From: Catalinimonas alkaloidigena
GTDB taxonomy: Bacteria; Bacteroidota; Bacteroidia; Cytophagales; Cyclobacteriaceae
Assembly (NCBI RefSeq): GCF_029504655.1
Contig: NZ_JAQFIL010000001.1
Coordinates: forward strand, 2,485,001 to 2,549,000
Direction of reading: 5' to 3'
DNA length: 64,000 nucleotides
The notes under the pieces were generated by a model, which worked only from the letters and a program-made list of their open reading frames with translations, ran no database searches and had not been told where the DNA came from. Below are positions 24,855-31,691 of the stretch, piece after piece. The number at the start of each line of letters is the position of its first letter. Position 1 is the stretch's first letter. The translations under genes and the position numbers were made by a program.

Positions 24855-26029
24855 CAGGTTAAACGCATTAAAAGTACAAGAATAACATGTAAAGCGTAGC
24901 TTTGCCGGATGAATTGGCAAAAGTTTTTTGATAGTGTGCCTGATTTCAGGATAAATCGGCGTAAGAAGCACCAATTGGTGGATATTTTAGTGATAGCCTT
25001 ATGTGCTATTGTAAGCGGGGCTGACGATTTTGAAGAGATTGAGGCTTATGGGAAACGTAAGGAGTCATTCTTAAAGGGGTTTTTAGATTTACCCAATGGT
25101 ATTCCATCTCATGACACTTTTAATCGGGTGTTCAAATACATGGACAAAAATGCCTTTGGTGAATGTTTGTATAGTTGGTCTAAAGAATTGTTGAGGTTTA
25201 TTTACAGTCATATCACCCAAATAAATGTGGATGGTAAAGTGCTCCGAGGTACGGCCAAGGCAGGGTTCAAGAAAAGTGGCATCTGTATTATTAGTGCTTG
25301 GGTGGCTGAACAGCATCTGGTTCTAGGACAAGAGAAGGTAGATACTAAAAGTAATGAAAAAATGGCTATTCCCGAACTGTTGAAGTCCTTAGCTCTGGAA
25401 GGCTGTTTAGTGAGTAGTGATGCGGCAGGCTGTCAAGTAAAGAATGCCGACCTGATTGTTGAAAAGGGTGGAGATTATTTGATAGCCATCAAAAAAGATC
25501 ATAAGCATATTTATGAGCAGATCACAGATTGGATGGATAGAAGAAAGATATATTTGCCAGTGGATGAGTGGGTAGATTTTGGCAGTGGCAGGATAGAGCG
25601 CAGAAACTGCTATGTTGAATCTAACCTTAAATTACTTGATGACTTGTCAGCATGGAAGCACCTAAAGTCAATCGTAATGATAGAAGCCCACAGAGAAAAA
25701 AATGGCAAAACGACCTTAGAGAAACGTTTCTATTTGAGTAGCCTGAAAGCCTCTACTAAAGAGTTTAACCAATTAGTCAGAAATCACTGGAGTATCGAAA
25801 ACCAGCTTCATTGGAAGTTAGATGTTATCTTCCGAGAGGACAGTAGCAGAACTAAATCGGGGAATGCGGCCGAAAATTTGACTACCGCCCGTAAGCTAGC
25901 CTTGCAACTTCTCCATCAGATCAAAGATAAAGAAAGTATTAAGAACAGAAGGAAAATAGCAGGGTGGGATGACCATTACCTAATTCGAATCCTCCAGAGA
26001 TTAAATCAAAATTAAATGCGTTTAACCTG
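24855..26029 (+). mobile_element. ISAs1-family insertion sequence, complete
   Basis: The element is 1175 bp. Its ends are the inverted repeat CAGGTTAAACGCATTAAA (left) and CAGGTTAAACGCATTTAA (right, reverse complement), identical over the first 15 bases. It is flanked by a 9-bp target duplication, ATTAGCTGC, at 24846-24854 and 26030-26038. It lies inside the peroxiredoxin gene. Perfect ends and duplication point to a recent insertion. Confidence 0.93.
24909..26015 (+). CDS. ISAs1-family DDE transposase
   Basis: This 368-residue protein is an intact transposase of the ISAs1 (H-repeat associated) group. The N-terminal DDE_Tnp_1-associated domain carries FFDSVPDFRINRRKKHQL and ALCAIVSGADDFEEIEAYG; the catalytic part has INVDGKVLRGT (first Asp), VSSDAAGCQ (second Asp) and the RNHWSIENQLHWKLDVIFREDSSR segment holding the glutamate. 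There are no internal stops and the terminal repeats are intact, so the element may still be able to transpose. Confidence 0.93.
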   Translation: MNWQKFFDSVPDFRINRRKKHQLVDILVIALCAIVSGADDFEEIEAYGKRKESFLKGFLDLPNGIPSHDTFNRVFKYMDKNAFGECLYSWSKELLRFIYSHITQINVDGKVLRGTAKAGFKKSGICIISAWVAEQHLVLGQEKVDTKSNEKMAIPELLKSLALEGCLVSSDAAGCQVKNADLIVEKGGDYLIAIKKDHKHIYEQITDWMDRRKIYLPVDEWVDFGSGRIERRNCYVESNLKLLDDLSAWKHLKSIVMIEAHREKNGKTTLEKRFYLSSLKASTKEFNQLVRNHWSIENQLHWKLDVIFREDSSRTKSGNAAENLTTARKLALQLLHQIKDKESIKNRRKIAGWDDHYLIRILQRLNQN

Positions 26030-26152
26030 ATTAGCTGCTACTTATATAATTAATGAAGAAGGTGAGATTATCTACGCATTCTTGGATGCAGATTACAGGA
26101 ACAGAGCTGAACCTTCTGAGATTACTAAATTTTTGAAAGAAAATTAACGATT

Positions 26153-26329
26153 CAGAAGCGAGTGATCATGTTAATGAGTGCGCCTGCTATTGAGCGTAAC
26201 GAACACTTCATTCAATCCTATCCCGACATTTTCCAGCGAATACCTCAAAGAATGATCGTTTCTTATCTGGGCATAACACCTCAAGCATTAAGTATGCTGA
26301 GAGCTGAGATCGCTGGAAACAGTCCTTGA
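26153..26329 (+). pseudogene. Crp/Fnr regulator C-terminal remnant
   Basis: The frame encodes QKRVIMLMSAPAIER, then FIQSYPDIFQRIPQRM and SYLGITPQALSMLRAE, clearly a second copy of the last 55-60 residues of the regulator at 22507-22995. It starts abruptly six bases after the peroxiredoxin stop and lacks the whole sensor domain. The HTH is preserved but no start codon is placed to express it. It is a leftover of a duplicated regulator-target unit. Confidence 0.85.
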
Positions 26330-26340
26330 TCTTGCATTTG

Positions 26341-26358
26341 TTAATCTACATGAATGCA
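26341..26358. promoter_or_regulatory. Inverted-repeat operator candidate, site 3
   Basis: TTAATCTACATGAATGCA follows the Crp remnant and lies 50 bases before the DoxX gene. It is the third occurrence of the 15-mer ATCTACATGAATGCA in the island. Confidence 0.45.
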
Positions 26359-26408
26359 CAGGGATTGAGAGCGCCCAATCTTTGCATCAAAAATCAAATT
26401 TTAGAATT

Positions 26409-26783
26409 ATGAAAACAAAGAACGTTATAGGCTGGGTAATAGCCGTTTTACTATTTGCTGCCTTCTTAATGGCAGGAATTTCCAAAATTAGCGGACAAGA
26501 GGAAATGGTCCAGAATTTTCAAAAATGGGGGTTCCCTTTGGCCTTCATGTATTTTGTAGGTGCGTCTGAGATAGTTGGGGCGATTGGGCTACTTATCAAG
26601 AAATTTAGGGGATTGGCGGCTATTGGCCTTGTGCTTCTCATGATTGGTGCCATAGGTACACATATCCTCAATAGTGAAGCATTTGTACCTTCCTTGGTAT
26701 TGCTGCTATTAACCGGCACTCTTCTGTGGGTAAGAAAAAATAAACTGTCCGGACTTATCCCAAAAGCTCAGACTGCAGATTGA
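26409..26783 (+). CDS. DoxX-family membrane protein
   Basis: A 124-residue protein with four membrane helices, starting at ATG 26409. The family signature appears as FLMAGISKISGQEEMVQNFQKWGFP and YFVGASEIVGAIGLLI. DoxX proteins are small inner-membrane proteins associated with oxidoreductase or thiol stress systems; the reaction is unknown. It is followed by a short segment repeated before the second DoxX gene. It probably responds to the Crp-type regulator whose operator candidate lies directly upstream. Confidence 0.85.
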   Translation: MKTKNVIGWVIAVLLFAAFLMAGISKISGQEEMVQNFQKWGFPLAFMYFVGASEIVGAIGLLIKKFRGLAAIGLVLLMIGAIGTHILNSEAFVPSLVLLLLTGTLLWVRKNKLSGLIPKAQTAD

Positions 26784-26799
26784 AGGGGCTCCATAAAAT

Positions 26800-26825
26800 G
26801 AATTAACAACAAAATTTGAAAAACA
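26800..26825. repeat. 26-bp direct repeat flanking the SDR segment, left copy
   Basis: The sequence from 26800 (GAATTAACAACAAAATTTGA and then AAAACA) is identical at 27806-27831. The two copies bound the segment that carries the SDR gene. Both overlap or abut a start codon ATG AAT A. Confidence 0.85.
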
Positions 26826-27577
26826 TGAATAGGTTATAACTCAACAACAAAATAGCAGTGATCACTGGTGGAACCACAGGAATCGGTTTCGCCACAGCCA
26901 AAAGGTTTGCGGACGAAGGAGCTAAGGTCATTCTCACAGGAACCAATCCCAAGACTCTCGAAGCCGCCAGATCCGAACTGGGGAGTAAGGCGGAAGTCAT
27001 CGCTTCGGATGCGGCAAACGAGGGCGACATAAAGAGGCTGTTCGAACAAGTGGTCAGCAAGCACGGAAAGATCGATGTTCTGTTCCTCAACGCCGGTATC
27101 GCGTGGTTTTCCCCTTGGGAGGAGCACAGTGTAGAGAACTATGACAGGCAATTTGCTATCAACGTGAAGGGACCGTGGCTGTCCATCAAGCACGGTATCT
27201 CAGCTCTCAAGGAAGAAGCTTCAATCATCGTTACTACCGCTGTCGCGAATCAGATGGCAATGCCCGGCTCGAGCGTGTATTCAGCGGGCAAAGCTGCGGT
27301 TAAGCAGATGGTTCGAGTAGCAGCAGCAGAGCTATCGCCTCGAGGCATCCGCGTCAACGCAGTGAGCCCCGGCCTAATCGAGACGCCCATCTATGAAAAG
27401 TTGGGGTCGTCGGATGCTGAAACGGAGCAAAGGCGTGAAGGTGTTCTGACTCAAATCGCCCTTGGGCGGGTTGGTCGAGCCGAAGAGGTTGCCAATGTCG
27501 CTCTGTTTCTCGCGAGCGATGAGTCGTCATATATTCAGGGGCAGGAGCTTGTTGTCGATGGTGGTATGACAATCTAA
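26825..27577 (+). pseudogene. SDR oxidoreductase with in-frame stop at codon 5
   Basis: The natural start ATG 26825 reads MNRL and then TAA (26837-26839), followed in the same frame by LNNKIAVITGGTTGIGFATA. Translation could only begin again at GTG 26858, which would remove the first beta strand. The rest is an intact classical SDR: NAG in LFLNAGIAWF, YSAGKAAVKQM as YxxxK, and a C-terminal ELVVDGGMTI. G+C content is clearly higher than that of its neighbours, with codons such as CTC, GCC and CGC, so it was probably acquired. Either it is a recent pseudogene or it survives with a short start. Residual activity is uncertain. Confidence 0.7.
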
Positions 27578-27805
27578 TCCGCATCGCAAGATGCGAAGGA
27601 GTGTAATGTAGCTAGTGAACTTGTAGGAGTCTCTCAGCTTAAAAATTGCATGGGAATCACCGGTTCACGTGGCTTTGAAGGAAGCCCTTGAAGGTGTGTG
27701 TTGTTGTGGCTGGCGGCCAATTAGACCGCAATAGCATGAATCCTTGACACCGAAAAACCGAGGGTTGAGAGTTAGTCGCGGCTTGGCGAGATAAAGCAAT
27801 AAAAA
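27578..27805. other. G/C-rich non-coding segment after the SDR
   Basis: About 228 bases of higher G+C with no open frame. It opens with a short hairpin (CGCATCGCAAGATGCG). The texture recalls structured RNA or intron debris, but no domain V or other diagnostic group II motif was found, so it is left unassigned. Confidence 0.35.
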
Positions 27806-27831
27806 GAATTAACAACAAAATTTGAAAAACA
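27806..27831. repeat. 26-bp direct repeat flanking the SDR segment, right copy
   Basis: Identical to 26800-26825. Here it forms the leader of the second DoxX gene, whose ATG at 27832 follows directly. Confidence 0.85.
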
Positions 27832-28209
27832 ATGAATACAGCACTTTGGATTGTTCAAGGACTATTGGCCGCCATGTTTCTCATGGCTGGCCTGATGAAA
27901 CTGGCTAAATCGAAAGAAGAACTCAAGCCCAAAATGGGTGACTGGGTAGATGCCGTTTCGACACCTGGATTCAAAATCATTGGGTTATTAGAATTTTTAG
28001 GTGCAGTTGGTGTCGTATTGCCTATGGCGATTGATGTGCTACCGATACTAACACCTGTTGCAGCCATCGGTCTTGTCATGACTATGCTAGGCGCAATGGG
28101 TTTGCATATCCAGCGAAAGGAATATGATGCCATCAAGAAAAACATACCACTCTTGTTGTTTGCACTTTTTGTAGCAATCGGAAGGTTGATACTGCTTCCA
28201 GTCAATTAA
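27832..28209 (+). CDS. DoxX-like membrane protein
   Basis: A 125-residue four-helix membrane protein beginning MNTALWIVQGLLAAMFLMAGLMKL. The segment PGFKIIGLLEFLGAVGVVLPM matches the DoxX_2-type family. It shares fold but little identity with the DoxX gene at 26409. It is followed after 40 bases by an SDR gene, which suggests an operon of DoxX, SDR, flavin reductase, membrane protein and methyltransferase reaching 30657. Confidence 0.85.
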   Translation: MNTALWIVQGLLAAMFLMAGLMKLAKSKEELKPKMGDWVDAVSTPGFKIIGLLEFLGAVGVVLPMAIDVLPILTPVAAIGLVMTMLGAMGLHIQRKEYDAIKKNIPLLLFALFVAIGRLILLPVN

Positions 28210-28249
28210 GAGAAGATAAAGTCAATACAAAAGTTTAAAAAATTAACGC

Positions 28250-29041
28250 ATGAATATCATTATCACAGGCGGACACTCAGGAATGGGATTTGATCTGACC
28301 AAAAAACTACTAGCAGAAGGTCATCTAATCGGTCTTATTGTAAGAAGCGAAACTAGAAAACAGGAAACAAAAAAGCTATTCCCCAATGATAGCCAAATAG
28401 AAATATTTGTAGCTGACCTTAGTAACCGAAACGAAATTAAAGAAGTAGCCAAAGCCATTAATTCTAAATGGAATCATTTGGATGGGCTATTCAATAATAC
28501 AGGGGTTTTATTAGATAAACTTTACACTTCAGATTACGGTAACGAACTTCAGTTGGAAATCAATGCCATCAGTCCTTACTTATTGACATTGGAGTTATTG
28601 CCTCTTCTAGAAAAATCAGATAATCCATTTGTTGTTAATACGGCTACCGGAAGTTTGGAAAGGAAAAAGTCATTAAACATTCCTTCATTCAAAAAACCAA
28701 AAAAGTTCGTGAAGTTAATGGGGTCTTATATGGATTCGAAAATAACTATGGTTACCCTTATGAATCACCTAAGCGAGCAACACCCTAAAGTTCATTTTGT
28801 AAGCGTAAACCCAGGATTAATAAAAACAAAAATGTCATCTGGAAGTGGTATGCCTTTCTTCCTTAAACCTATCCGTAATCTTTTGTTCAAATCACCTGAA
28901 TTTGGAGCGAATAACTTATACAATGGTGCCTTCAACAATCAGTACAAAGACAATGGGTTATTTGTTTCTGATAAAAAGATAAGACCTATTCAAGTAAAAA
29001 TTACTCAACCCGAAATCGACCTTCTACTTCAAACTTCATAA
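28250..29041 (+). CDS. SDR-family NAD(P) oxidoreductase
   Basis: A 263-residue Rossmann protein with TGGHSGMGFDL as the nucleotide-binding motif, LDGLFNNTGVL at the NNAG position and YMDSKITMVTLMNHLSEQ supplying YxxxK. It resembles the WW-domain oxidoreductase/retinol dehydrogenase-like branch of SDRs. G+C is low, unlike the SDR at 26825, so the two have different histories. The next gene starts two bases after its stop, so it is translated within one operon. Confidence 0.85.
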   Translation: MNIIITGGHSGMGFDLTKKLLAEGHLIGLIVRSETRKQETKKLFPNDSQIEIFVADLSNRNEIKEVAKAINSKWNHLDGLFNNTGVLLDKLYTSDYGNELQLEINAISPYLLTLELLPLLEKSDNPFVVNTATGSLERKKSLNIPSFKKPKKFVKLMGSYMDSKITMVTLMNHLSEQHPKVHFVSVNPGLIKTKMSSGSGMPFFLKPIRNLLFKSPEFGANNLYNGAFNNQYKDNGLFVSDKKIRPIQVKITQPEIDLLLQTS

Positions 29042-29043
29042 TT

Positions 29044-29592
29044 ATGAAGAAGATATTGGTTTTCGGTGCTTCTAATAGCAAGAATTCTATAAACAAGCAA
29101 TTAGCGCAAATGGCAGCAGATCGATTGTCGAACACCGACAACTTGCTTGTTGATCTCAACGATTATGAATTACCGGTTTATTCTCTCGACCTGGAGAGAG
29201 AACATGGCGTACATGAAAATGCGCTGAAGTTTTATCAATTGATCAAGGATAGCGGTGCGATTGTAATTTCAGTTGCCGAATATAATGGTTTGCATACTTC
29301 AGCATTTAAGAACCTATGGGATTGGCTATCGAGAATTCCAATGGAAAAACCCATGAATATTTGGGACAGCAAACCGATGCTTCTATTGTCTGCCAGTCCA
29401 AGTAGACGGCCGATGAATAATGTGCTGAAAGTGTCAAAAGAGCTATTCCCTTATTTTGGTGCGGACATTATTGCAGATTTCTATATGCCTTCATTTAACC
29501 ACTATGTACAGGATAATGAAATCGCTGATCCTCAGTACAAGGAGAAGCTCGATAAGGCCGTTGAACAATTTCAATCCTACATAAACAATTAA
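29044..29592 (+). CDS. NADPH-dependent FMN reductase family protein
   Basis: A 182-residue flavodoxin-like protein with the family start KKILVFGASNSKNSINKQLAQMAA (phosphate-binding loop) and AIVISVAEYNGLHTSAFKNLWDWLSR, the NAD(P)H:FMN/azoreductase motif. It may provide reduced flavin to the LLM-class oxidoreductase of the same island, or reduce quinones and azo compounds itself. It sits between the SDR (2 bases away) and a membrane protein gene (4 bases away). Confidence 0.88.
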   Translation: MKKILVFGASNSKNSINKQLAQMAADRLSNTDNLLVDLNDYELPVYSLDLEREHGVHENALKFYQLIKDSGAIVISVAEYNGLHTSAFKNLWDWLSRIPMEKPMNIWDSKPMLLLSASPSRRPMNNVLKVSKELFPYFGADIIADFYMPSFNHYVQDNEIADPQYKEKLDKAVEQFQSYINN

Positions 29593-29596
29593 CTAA

Positions 29597-30049
29597 ATGA
29601 TTCTGAAAAGTTTTAACCTTATCTTCAAAGTATCAGCTGTCCTATGGTTCATCTGGGGTGCAGTACACATGTTCGCTGGAATAATGACGGATAATTTCAT
29701 TCTGAGTGGAGACATAGCTGGCGCTGTTAGTGGCGTAGCAGATGCGATCGATCCAGAAACCCTCCAAGCAGATTATCCGGATGCTGCTGGCGCGCTAATT
29801 GGCCAGCACGGATTTAACCTTCTTTGGGTCGGACTAGTAACCTTGATCTGTTCATTCTTCATATGGAAAGGAAATAAAAATGCCATTTTCCTGGCAGCTA
29901 TCGCTGGAGGTTTAACCGACCTGGGATATTTTCTATTTATGGATCTAGGAGGATATGTAAACTTCATGCCTGGTACGGTAATGACAATAGTTTCTTCTTT
30001 AGCGATAATTACAAGTTTTTACGCTCACTTTAAAATGAGAAAACAATGA
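29597..30049 (+). CDS. Four-helix membrane protein, function unknown
   Basis: This 150-residue protein has four predicted membrane helices (for example FKVSAVLWFIWGAVHMFAGI and NAIFLAAIAGGLTDLGYFLFM) and an aspartate/alanine-rich periplasmic loop. No family is recognised with confidence; small membrane proteins of this size often follow FMN reductases in redox operons. Its stop overlaps the next start as ATGA (30046-30049), so expression is coupled. Confidence 0.7.
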   Translation: MILKSFNLIFKVSAVLWFIWGAVHMFAGIMTDNFILSGDIAGAVSGVADAIDPETLQADYPDAAGALIGQHGFNLLWVGLVTLICSFFIWKGNKNAIFLAAIAGGLTDLGYFLFMDLGGYVNFMPGTVMTIVSSLAIITSFYAHFKMRKQ

Positions 30050-30657
30050 AAGAAATGTGGAACGAACGGTACCGTTCAGCATCCTTTGCTTATGGGAAAG
30101 AACCAAATGATTTTTTCAAAGAAGCATTAAATAAATACAATTTATCCGGCAAAGTATTGTTTCCAGCAGAGGGAGAAGGAAGAAATGCGGTTTATGCAGT
30201 AAAACAAGGATTAGATGTTACAGCATTTGACATTAGTCAAGAAGGTAAGAATAAAGCTCTTAAACTTGCTGCGTTAGAAAATGTAACTATTGACTATAGA
30301 GTAGGCGACTTTTTAACCATGGATTTTGCCGAACATAGTTTTGACGCTTCAGTCTTGATTTTTGCACATTTTCCTCCAAATATCTTGTCTGATTACCATA
30401 AAAAGATAGCGAGTTTAATAAAACCTGAGGGCTTGGTTATACTTGAAGGGTTTAGTAAAAACAACTTAACTCTCCGAGAGAAAAACCCAGAAATCGGTGG
30501 CCCAAATAAGTTAGATATGCTCTTTTCAAAAGAAAGTATTGCACATGATTTTTCAGACTTTGAAATAATAAAACTAGAAGAGGTAGAAATTGAATTACAT
30601 GAAGGTTCTTTCCACAACGGAACAGCAAAAGTGATTAGGTTCATTGGAAGAAATTAA
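30046..30657 (+). CDS. Class I SAM-dependent methyltransferase
   Basis: A 203-residue methyltransferase: VLFPAEGEGRNAVYAVKQGLDVTAFDIS carries motif I with the acidic ribose-binding residue, and VGDFLTMDFAEHSFDASVLIFAHFP carries motifs II-III. It belongs to the tellurite-resistance TehB/thiol-methyltransferase-like group by the GxGEGRN string. Substrate may be a toxic small molecule. It is the last gene of the operon and is followed by an attC-like hairpin. Confidence 0.85.
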   Translation: MKEMWNERYRSASFAYGKEPNDFFKEALNKYNLSGKVLFPAEGEGRNAVYAVKQGLDVTAFDISQEGKNKALKLAALENVTIDYRVGDFLTMDFAEHSFDASVLIFAHFPPNILSDYHKKIASLIKPEGLVILEGFSKNNLTLREKNPEIGGPNKLDMLFSKESIAHDFSDFEIIKLEEVEIELHEGSFHNGTAKVIRFIGRN

Positions 30658-30667
30658 AAAAATAAAC

Positions 30668-30731
30668 GGCATACAACAATTAAGGAATCGTGTGGCCGGC
30701 ACGGCCCAACATGAATCCTGTGTTGACTGCC
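30668..30731 (+). repeat. attC-like imperfect palindrome after the methyltransferase gene
   Basis: GGCATACAAC (30668-30677) pairs with GTTGACTGCC (30722-30731) at 8 of 10 positions. Inside, AAGGAATCG pairs imperfectly with CATGAATCCT, and GGCC boxes sit at the apex. Length (64 bp), AAC/GTT ends and unpaired bases recall an attC site. It starts 10 bases past the stop of the gene. Confidence 0.4.
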
Positions 30732-30800
30732 GCAGTGGAACTGAACCTGCTCGAGGATGTTTGTATGGGGATTAGGTATGATTTAGAGAGGATGCATTGT

Positions 30801-30825
30801 AGAAGGTAATAAGCCTTCTTTTTTT
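30801..30825 (+). terminator. Terminator at the end of the redox operon
   Basis: AGAAGG (30801-30806), a 7-base loop and CCTTCT (30814-30819) are followed by a run of T. It closes the plus-strand operon that ends at 30657. Confidence 0.65.
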
Positions 30826-30907
30826 GTGTTTGGGGTATTAGCGTGTCATTTTACTGGAGCCACCAGATCAGGCCTCAATAGAGCAAGGAAAAAAGTAATG
30901 TTTTCCA

Positions 30908-31447
30908 CTAGATAAGACATAGCTTTCCTGTTACGCTCAATAATGCCGTTTTTTCACTGATTGTTCTGTTGTTTTGCGATGCATTCCAGCCTGACTTTCG
31001 GCGGAGCCTTCCAGGCCGGACCCGACCATAAAACATACTCATTGTTTGCAGTGTACCAGAACCACAGGCGCAGCACTTACGGTGAGATACCGGTTCTTCC
31101 TGATCATCAGAAGAGGGAAGGAGGCCAAGCATTTGCTGGAGACTAGGTAGCTTTTCAGGCTTCCAAAAACTAGAAAGGAAGCCGTAGTGTCTCATCCTGA
31201 CAAATCCCCTGGGTAGGATATGTTGGCTGAAGCGTCTGATAAACTCTTTATCAGAGAGACTCATCTGTAGCTTCTGTGCTCCCTTACGATAATCCTTGTA
31301 GCTGAAAGTAACCTGCCCATTATCCAGGTTAAGTATCCGGTGATTACTGTCGGATCGCCGAGCGATAGCAATTTTGTGGGTGTAACGCCCCAGATACTCA
31401 ACAACCGATTTAGGATGCTGAAAGGGACGCTTAGCATAAACCACCCA
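30908..31447 (-). pseudogene. IS91-family transposase remnant
   Basis: The conserved core of an IS91-type (Y2, rolling-circle) transposase is visible: VEYLGRYTHKIAIARR, then FSYKDYRKGAQKLQMSL and FIRRFSQHILPRGFVRMRHYGFL. The N-terminal zinc-finger half is missing; the open frame continues to 31504 only through repeat copy C, which is unrelated. The C-terminus is also disturbed: after CCACGSGTLQ it runs into the 14-bp CTTCCAGGCCGGAC motif. So the gene is truncated on the 5' side and probably altered on the 3' side. Confidence 0.85.
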
Positions 31448-31512
31448 CCCCTCTAGCGCGCATCTTCCTGCCGGGGTAGGGCGCTTGCATGATGCGTGCT
31501 TCAAGTCATCGG
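31448..31512. repeat. 171-bp repeat, partial copy C (first 65 bp)
   Basis: From CCCCTCTAGCGCGCATCTTC to TTCAAGTCATCGG this copy matches the beginning of copies A and B closely, then stops. It is fused directly to the truncated 5' side of the IS91 transposase remnant, marking a recombination junction. Confidence 0.8.
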
Positions 31513-31604
31513 TCTATGGAAATGGCAAGTACATCCTCACCCACTTAGCTGCATTTACAAACCTAAGGTCCACTGGGGGCAAGGCTGAGGAGGTATAACT
31601 ATTC

Positions 31605-31660
31605 ATCTGCACCGTATCAATCTGAGCGGCATGCAGTGCAGGAAGGCTAAGGAAAGAAAA
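31605..31660 (-). pseudogene. Fragment of an esterase paralogue
   Basis: Minus-strand translation gives a signal-peptide tail and LPALHAAQIDTVQM, close to LSTLHAAQIDTVEI of the esterase at 16368-17204. The DNA itself aligns (ACCGTATCAATCTGAGCGGC against ACTGTATCAATCTGCGCAGC). Nothing else of the gene remains. It abuts the terminator of the Gfo/Idh/MocA gene. Confidence 0.6.
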
Positions 31661-31681
31661 AAGCTGGCGATTAGCCAGCTT
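31653..31681 (-). terminator. Terminator of the Gfo/Idh/MocA gene
   Basis: On the minus strand AAGCTGGC, a 5-base loop and GCCAGCTT form a perfect 8-bp stem followed by TTTT, 10 bases past the stop codon. Confidence 0.8.
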
Positions 31682-31691
31682 AGTATTGTTA

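Larger units (their letters stand above)
24194..26147 (+). pseudogene. Peroxiredoxin-like lipoprotein gene split by an IS element
   Basis: The 5' part (to 24854) encodes an AhpC/TSA-type thioredoxin fold: VGAIAPDFTLNNALGKPVKL, then WYRGNWCPFCNLTLHALQEEL with the active CxxC. The 3' part resumes at 26030 in the same frame once the IS and one copy of the 9-bp duplication are removed, giving ELPLAATYIINEEGEIIYAFLDADYRNRAEP and a stop at 26145-26147. A second lesion lies near the start: ATG at 24194 gives MKKLKMTF, and one extra base in the T4 run (24215-24218) would join it to LPVLVFCVLIISC, a good lipoprotein signal. A cytosolic start at 24304 is also possible. The disrupted protein lacks its last 35 residues. 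Confidence 0.85.

Noticed and set aside
26834..27193. Minus-strand open frame of 119 codons across the SDR
   Set aside because: It is the shadow of the G/C-rich SDR coding frame and has no recognisable protein features.
27578..27805. Group II intron remnant
   Set aside because: No domain V, no reverse transcriptase and no intron boundary could be seen; the impression rested on texture only.
31513..31600. Short plus-strand peptide KYILTHLAAFTNLRSTGGKA
   Set aside because: It looks as though it could be coding debris, but no family was recognised and the frame has no start.
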